Source: CADEEL01 sp050246475 (lineage in GTDB: Bacteria > Pseudomonadota > Alphaproteobacteria > Caulobacterales > Aquidulcibacteraceae). Taken from it: a stretch of 64,000 nucleotides of DNA. Location: contig JBFWVZ010000003.1 of assembly GCA_050246475.1 (NCBI GenBank), forward strand, positions 62,001 to 126,000, written 5' to 3'. Position 1 is the first letter of the stretch. Every line of letters begins with the position of its first letter. Below the pieces are notes generated by a model that ran no database searches, had not been told where the DNA came from, and saw nothing but the letters and a program-made list of their open reading frames with translations. A program made the translations under genes and the position numbers. This document shows, piece by piece, positions 59,625 to 64,000 of the stretch.

Positions 59625-60566
59625 ATGGCCGAAGTCAGCGCCGCGCTGGTGAAAGAGCTGCGCGAAAAAACCGGCGTCGGGATGATGGATTGCAAGAAGG
59701 CGCTCGCCGAAAACAACGGCGATCTCGAAGCGTCGATCGATTGGTTGCGCGCCAAGGGCCTCTCCAAGGCCGCGAAGAAAGCTGACCGCGCGGCCGCGGA
59801 AGGCGTCGTTGCGGTTGCGGTCGGCAAGGGCGAAGCCGCGCTCGTCGAACTCAATTCGGAAACCGATTTCGTCGCCCGCAACGAAAGCTTTCAGCAGGCG
59901 GCGCGCGAATTCGCCCAGATCGCGCTCGCCAAGAAGGGCGATCACGCAGCGCTCCTCGCCGCGCCCGCGCCGGACGGCGACGGCACGGTGCAGGATGCGG
60001 TGACGCGCCTCATCGCTTCGATCGGCGAAAACATCACGCTCCGCCGCAGCGCATACCTCGCGCAGCCGAAGGGCGTGGTGACGAGCTACATCCACAGCCA
60101 GATCGCTGACGGCATGGGCCGCATCGGCGTTCTGGTGGCGGCTGAGTCCGACAAGGCGGACGCGGCGGGCGAAGCCGCGCGCGGCGTTGCGATGCACATC
60201 GCGGCGTTCTCCCCGCTCGCGCTCACAGAAGGCGATCTCGATGCGGACCGCGTCGCGCGTGAGAAGGCCGTGCTCGTCCAGCAGATCAAGGAAGACCCGA
60301 AGGCCGCCGGCAAGCCTGACCAAGTCATCGAGAAGATGCTGGAAGGGCGGATGCGGAAGTTCTTCGAGGAATCCGTGCTGTTGAAGCAGGCATACGCGCT
60401 GAACCCGGATCAATCGGTGGAAGCCGCGATCCAGGAAGCGGGCAAGAAGGCCGGCTCGCCGATCAAGGTGACGGGTTTCGTGCGCTTCGGCGTGGGCGAG
60501 GGCGTCGAGAAGAAGGCGGACGATTTCGCGGCCGAAGTGGCGGCGATGTCGGGGCGGGGCTCTTAA
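59625..60566 (+). CDS. tsf: Elongation factor Ts
   Basis: 313 residues from ATG 59625 (aaggagctcga upstream). Motifs VKELREKTGVGMMDCKKALAENNGDLEASIDWLRAKGL (N-terminal) and VELNSETDFVARNE. GDP/GTP exchange factor for EF-Tu. The stop lies in the loop of a strong hairpin. Confidence 0.97.
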   Translation: MAEVSAALVKELREKTGVGMMDCKKALAENNGDLEASIDWLRAKGLSKAAKKADRAAAEGVVAVAVGKGEAALVELNSETDFVARNESFQQAAREFAQIALAKKGDHAALLAAPAPDGDGTVQDAVTRLIASIGENITLRRSAYLAQPKGVVTSYIHSQIADGMGRIGVLVAAESDKADAAGEAARGVAMHIAAFSPLALTEGDLDADRVAREKAVLVQQIKEDPKAAGKPDQVIEKMLEGRMRKFFEESVLLKQAYALNPDQSVEAAIQEAGKKAGSPIKVTGFVRFGVGEGVEKKADDFAAEVAAMSGRGS

Positions 60567-60574
60567 GCCCCGCC
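60553..60574 (+). terminator. Strong hairpin at the tsf stop codon (terminator- or attenuator-like)
   Basis: Nine perfect pairs GGCGGGGCT/AGCCCCGCC with loop CTTA, overlapping the TAA stop (60564-60566). Only TT follows, so it is not a full intrinsic terminator. It may protect the mRNA 3' end or partly stop transcription before pyrH. Confidence 0.5.
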
Positions 60575-60657
60575 TTACATCCGCGCGGCTTTCGCCTCGG
60601 GGCGCGAGCGCGTATTCATCTTGATCGTGGCTTCGCGCCCGCCCAGGCTCCTTCCTC

Positions 60658-61410
60658 ATGAGCGCAGCTGAGTCCGCACCGACCCCGAGGCCCGCGCCGG
60701 CAGGCCCTTACCGACGGGTTTTGCTGAAAATTTCGGGCGAAGCCCTCATGGGCGAGGCCGGCTACGGCATCGACATGGAGGTGTGCAACCGCATCGCGGC
60801 GGAAGTGGCGGAAGCCGCGCGCGCGGGGGCCCAGATTTGCCTCGTTATCGGCGGCGGGAACATCTTTCGCGGCCTTTCCGGCGCCGCCAAAGGCATGGAG
60901 CGCGCCACCGCAGACTACATGGGCATGCTGGCGACGGTGCTGAACGCGCTCGCGATGTCTTCCGCGATCGAGAAGCAGGGCGTGGGCACGCGCGTCCAAT
61001 CGGCGATCACGATGACGGCGGTGTGCGAACCTTACATTCGCCGCCGCGCGATCCGGCACATGGAGAAGGGCCGCATCGTCATCTTCGCGGCGGGAACCGG
61101 CAATCCGTTCTTTACGACGGATACGGCTGCGGCTCTGCGCGCGGCGGAGATGGGCTGCGACGCGCTCTTCAAAGGCACGCAAGTCGACGGCGTCTATTCC
61201 GCCGATCCGAAGAAGGATCCGAGCGCGCAGCGTTACGATCGCCTGAGCTATCACGAAGTGCTCTCGCGCAATCTGCAGGTGATGGACGCGTCGGCGGTTT
61301 CGCTGATGCGCGAGAACGAAATTCCGATCGTGGTGTTCTCAATCCAGAAGAAGGGCGGCTTGGCCGAAGTGCTCGCCGGGCGCGGCACATCGACCGTGAT
61401 CTGCGACTAA
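60658..61410 (+). CDS. pyrH: Uridylate kinase
   Basis: 250 residues from ATG 60658. KISGEALMGEAGYGID, IGGGNIFRG and a TDTAAALRAAEMGCDALFKGTQVDGVY block identify bacterial UMP kinase (amino-acid-kinase fold, hexamer). The N-terminus has about 17 extra Ala/Pro-rich residues. frr follows after 12 bases. Confidence 0.97.
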   Translation: MSAAESAPTPRPAPAGPYRRVLLKISGEALMGEAGYGIDMEVCNRIAAEVAEAARAGAQICLVIGGGNIFRGLSGAAKGMERATADYMGMLATVLNALAMSSAIEKQGVGTRVQSAITMTAVCEPYIRRRAIRHMEKGRIVIFAAGTGNPFFTTDTAAALRAAEMGCDALFKGTQVDGVYSADPKKDPSAQRYDRLSYHEVLSRNLQVMDASAVSLMRENEIPIVVFSIQKKGGLAEVLAGRGTSTVICD

Positions 61411-61422
61411 GAGGGAAGGACG

Positions 61423-61989
61423 ATGGCTCAGGCTCAGCCATTCAAGCTCGACGACTATAAGAAGCGCATGGACGGCGCGCTGACCGCGCTCAAGCACGAG
61501 TTCAACGGGCTGCGCACCGGGCGCGCGTCCGCATCGCTGCTCGATCCCATTCATGTTGACGCGTATGGCGCCTCGACGCCGCTCAATCAGGTCGCGGGCG
61601 TCAACGTGCCTGAGCCGCGCATGATCTCGGTCAATGTGTGGGACAAGGCCAATGTCGGCGCCGTCGACAAGGCGATCCGCGCCTCGGGCTTGGGCCTCAA
61701 TCCGATCATCGAAGGCCAGACGCTGCGCATCCCAATCCCGCCGCTGACGGGCGAACGGCGCGCGGAGCTCGCGAAGCTGGCGGGCAAGTATGCGGAGACC
61801 GCGCGCGTCGCGATCCGCAACGTGCGCCGCGATGCGATGGACCTGCTCAAGAAGCAGGAAAAAGATCACGTCATCAGCGAAGACGAGCACAAAAGGCTGC
61901 ACGATCAGGTGCAGAAGGCGACGGACGAGTTTGTCGGCAAGGTCGATGAAGCCGCCCGCCACAAGGAAGAGGAGATCATGCAGGTGTGA
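61423..61989 (+). CDS. frr: Ribosome recycling factor
   Basis: 188 residues from ATG 61423. RMDGALTALKHEFNGLRTGRASASLLDPIHVDAYG and the C-terminal coiled coil (KKQEKDHVISEDEHKRLHDQVQKATDEFV) are diagnostic. It splits the post-termination ribosome together with EF-G. Confidence 0.97.
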   Translation: MAQAQPFKLDDYKKRMDGALTALKHEFNGLRTGRASASLLDPIHVDAYGASTPLNQVAGVNVPEPRMISVNVWDKANVGAVDKAIRASGLGLNPIIEGQTLRIPIPPLTGERRAELAKLAGKYAETARVAIRNVRRDAMDLLKKQEKDHVISEDEHKRLHDQVQKATDEFVGKVDEAARHKEEEIMQV

Positions 61990-61990
61990 G

Positions 61991-62089
61991 CGAATAGTGA
62001 GTAGTGAATAGTGAGTAGTCGATCAGGCGCTGAGGCGGCCGCGTGCTCATCCTTCACTATTCCCTATTCACCACTCACTACTCACTTGC
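61991..62089. repeat. Family C inverted repeat (GTGAGTAGTGAATAG) before uppS
   Basis: Left arm gaatagtgagtagtgaatag with tgagtag (61992-62018), right arm cactattccctattcaccac with tcactactcac (62055-62086); the arms are reverse complements with a few differences. It fills the whole 102-base gap between frr and uppS and is unlike families A and B in being A+T-rich. Confidence 0.8.
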
Positions 62090-62091
62090 TC

Positions 62092-62829
62092 ATGGCCGCT
62101 CCCGCACCTCACGCACAGGCGGCGCCGCGCCCTCGCCATGTCGCCATTATCATGGACGGCAATGGGCGTTGGGCGCGGCAGCGTTCGCGCCCGCGGGCGT
62201 TTGGACATCGCGAAGGGGTTGAGGCGTTGCGGCGCGCGGTGGAGGCCGCGGGCGAACTGGGCGTGCCTTATCTGACGGTGTTCGGCTTCTCGACGGAGAA
62301 TTGGCGTCGCCCCGCCGAGGAAGTGAGCGCGCTCCTCGATCTCCTGCGGCTCTACGTGGATCGCGACCTCGACAGGCTCGTCGACGAGGGCGTGCGGGTG
62401 CGCGTGATCGGCGGGCGCGAGACGCTTTCGCCGGACATCATCGAGATCATCGATCGCGCGGAGCGGCGCACGGCCCACAACGACGCGCACAATCTGACGA
62501 TCGCCTTTAACTATGGCGGCCAGCAGGAGATCACGCGCGCGGCCAAGAAGCTCGCGGAGGACGCGGTCGCGGGGCGCATCAAGCCGGAGGATATCTCCCC
62601 GGAGGTGTTCGCGCGCTACCTCGATACGCGCGATCTGCCGCCGCCCGATCTGGTCATCCGCACCAGCGGTGAATTGCGGCTGTCGAACTTTTTGCTGTGG
62701 CAGGCGGCCTATTCCGAACTCGTCTTTCTCGATGTGCTCTGGCCGGATTTCGATCGCGCCGCGTTCGAGAGAGCGCTCGATGAATATGCGCAGCGCGAGC
62801 GGCGCTTTGGCGGATCGGAGAGCGCGTGA
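62092..62829 (+). CDS. uppS: Isoprenyl transferase (undecaprenyl diphosphate synthase)
   Basis: 245 residues from ATG 62092; an in-frame ATG at 62011 lies in the repeat. cis-Prenyltransferase motifs: HVAIIMDGNGRWARQRSRPRAFGH (phosphate-binding Asp in MDGNGRWA), FGFSTENWRRP and the C-terminal DLVIRTSGELRLSNFLLWQAAYSEL. Supplies the lipid carrier for peptidoglycan. GTGA overlap with cdsA. Confidence 0.97.
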   Translation: MAAPAPHAQAAPRPRHVAIIMDGNGRWARQRSRPRAFGHREGVEALRRAVEAAGELGVPYLTVFGFSTENWRRPAEEVSALLDLLRLYVDRDLDRLVDEGVRVRVIGGRETLSPDIIEIIDRAERRTAHNDAHNLTIAFNYGGQQEITRAAKKLAEDAVAGRIKPEDISPEVFARYLDTRDLPPPDLVIRTSGELRLSNFLLWQAAYSELVFLDVLWPDFDRAAFERALDEYAQRERRFGGSESA

Positions 62830-63677
62830 ACACGAGCGCCGCCGCCGAGGAGTCCCGCGCGCAGGGCATGATGGCGGATCTGCTGCCGCGTACGCTTTCT
62901 GCGCTTGTGCTCATTCCCATCGGCTTGTTCGCGGCGTGGCAAGGGGGGCCGTGGATCGCCGGAGCCGCCGGCGCGTGCGCACTCGCGATGGCCTACGAGT
63001 GGGCGCGCATGAGCGAACCCGAAGAACTGACGCCGGCATTCCTCTTCGCACTCGTCGGCGCGCTCGGCGCGGTGATGTTCGCAAGCTGGCGGGAACTCGA
63101 TTGGGGCTTGGGCTGGTTGGCGGCCTGCGCGGCGCTCTCCGCGGTGCGGCGGCGCACGTTCACCGGCATTATCGAAACGGCGGGCGGCGCGATTTACATC
63201 GGCGCGCCCCCGGCGGTGTTCGTTTGGCTGCGCGGACACGAACCTGGCGGCTTCGAAATTCTCATTCTCGTGTTCACGTCGATCTGGGCGGCCGATGTCG
63301 CAGCGTACTTTGCCGGCCGCTTGATCGGCGGGCCGAAACTTCTGCCGAGACTGTCGCCGCAGAAGACGTGGGCGGGCCTGATCGCGGGCGTCGGCGCGGG
63401 AGCGGGCGCTGGCGCTGGCGGCGCGGCTTTCTTCGGCGCGCCGGCAAGCATCTGGATGATCGCGGGCGCCTCGCTCGCGTTTGTCGGGCTCTTCGGCGAT
63501 CTCTTTGAATCGTTCTTGAAGCGGCGTTTCGGCGTGAAGGATGCGAGCCGCTTAATCCCAGGCCATGGCGGCGTGCTCGATCGCCTGGACGGCTTGATGG
63601 CCGCGACGCTCGCTGCCGGCGCCGTGTTGGCGGCGTGGCCGGGGCTTGTGCGCGTGCTGATGGGAGCGCCGGCGTGA
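62826..63677 (+). CDS. cdsA: Phosphatidate cytidylyltransferase
   Basis: 283 residues from GTG 62826. About seven to eight membrane helices, with the family signature near the C-terminus: VGLFGDLFESFLKRRFGVKDASRLIPGHGGVLDRLDGLMAA. Makes CDP-diacylglycerol. Overlaps dxr (GTGA). Confidence 0.95.
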   Translation: MNTSAAAEESRAQGMMADLLPRTLSALVLIPIGLFAAWQGGPWIAGAAGACALAMAYEWARMSEPEELTPAFLFALVGALGAVMFASWRELDWGLGWLAACAALSAVRRRTFTGIIETAGGAIYIGAPPAVFVWLRGHEPGGFEILILVFTSIWAADVAAYFAGRLIGGPKLLPRLSPQKTWAGLIAGVGAGAGAGAGGAAFFGAPASIWMIAGASLAFVGLFGDLFESFLKRRFGVKDASRLIPGHGGVLDRLDGLMAATLAAGAVLAAWPGLVRVLMGAPA

Positions 63678-64000
63678 AGCGCGTCTCAATCCTCGGCGTG
63701 ACGGGCTCCGTCGGGCGCTCCACCATCGCGGTGATCGAGGAATTGCGCGCCCAGGGCGAGGCGATCGAGGTCGAGGCCATTACGGCGGCATCGAATATCG
63801 AAGCGCTTGTCGCCGCCGCGAAGAAACTGAAGCCGCGCTTCGTCGCCATCGCGGACGAAACGCTCGGCGCCGCCTTGCGCGAAGCTTTGCCCGATCTTGA
63901 AGTCGGGGCGGGCGAGGCTTCGCTCATCGAAGCCGCGGAGCGCGACGCGGATTGGGTGATGAGCGCGATCGTCGGCGCCGCTGGCCTGCAGCCGACGCTT
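63674..64000 (+). CDS. dxr: 1-deoxy-D-xylulose-5-phosphate reductoisomerase (partial, cut by window end)
   Basis: First 109 residues from GTG 63674. The NADPH-binding start KRVSILGVTGSVGRSTI and the later ADWVMSAIVGAAGLQPTL match DXR (usual second motif IVGAAGLxPT). The metal and substrate residues lie beyond the window. Committed step of the MEP isoprenoid pathway, which supplies substrate for UppS. Coupled to cdsA by GTGA. Confidence 0.93.
   Translation, partial: MKRVSILGVTGSVGRSTIAVIEELRAQGEAIEVEAITAASNIEALVAAAKKLKPRFVAIADETLGAALREALPDLEVGAGEASLIEAAERDADWVMSAIVGAAGLQPTL

Overview
The window is a stretch of G+C-rich bacterial chromosome, packed with genes, that reads as an alphaproteobacterium. 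The evidence is a short ProRS of the alphaproteobacterial type, RNase J, a 14-gene complex I locus with interleaved accessory genes, and the order nuoN-birA-coaX-rnj-mce-DUF1467 followed by lolC/D, proS, dnaE and rpsB-tsf-pyrH-frr-uppS-cdsA-dxr. Several promoter candidates share the form TTGnnn-16-CTATnn. A member of Caulobacterales or a Hyphomonadaceae-like group seems likely, but that is inference from gene order; no rRNA is present.

Layout. 1-5.9 kb: tail of an unknown gene, a class I aminotransferase, hom, glpX and recJ. 5.9-12.3 kb: a small membrane protein, tRNA-Glu, a split spermidine-synthase-like pair, a beta-propeller gene, tRNA-Pro running directly into a putative glycosyltransferase, and an unrecognised two-gene module (a four-helix membrane/coiled-coil protein plus an anchored VWA-like protein). 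12.3-16.6 kb: a GNAT gene with an apparent 3' frameshift, a ThDP enzyme, and a TIR-FlgO-like-TPR gene that looks like an accessory island. 17-25 kb: peptidase M3 lipoprotein, CaiB/BaiF CoA-transferase, LolA-like exported protein, K+ channel with a zinc ribbon, acetyl-CoA hydrolase/transferase family enzyme, acyl-CoA thioesterase and an HMCES/YedK-type DNA-crosslink protein.

25-46.5 kb: respiratory complex I. nuoA lies alone on the minus strand, separated from nuoB by about 3.7 kb holding tRNA-Asp, an SRPBCC/GyrI protein, an Ivy-like lipoprotein, tRNA-Val and a serine hydrolase. nuoB-N run on the plus strand, interrupted by seven small non-complex genes (cysteine-rich protein, two membrane proteins, YciI, glycosyltransferase 25, DUF3291, exported protein), most of them translationally coupled to their neighbours. 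46.5-50.6 kb: birA, coaX, rnj, mce and DUF1467. 50.7-58.5 kb: lolD, lolC/E and proS on minus, dnaE and an alpha/beta hydrolase on plus. 58.5-64 kb: translation and envelope operon rpsB, tsf, pyrH, frr, uppS, cdsA and dxr (cut by the window end).

Many intergenic gaps are filled by three families of short palindromic repeats: C/G-run double hairpins, CCCCGGA/TCCGGGG palindromes, and a GTGAGTAGTGAATAG inverted repeat before uppS. Some provide the Shine-Dalgarno sequence of the next gene. No IS element, prophage, CRISPR array or rRNA operon was seen. The least explained loci are the 9965-12246 two-gene module, the TIR gene and the accessory genes inside nuo.
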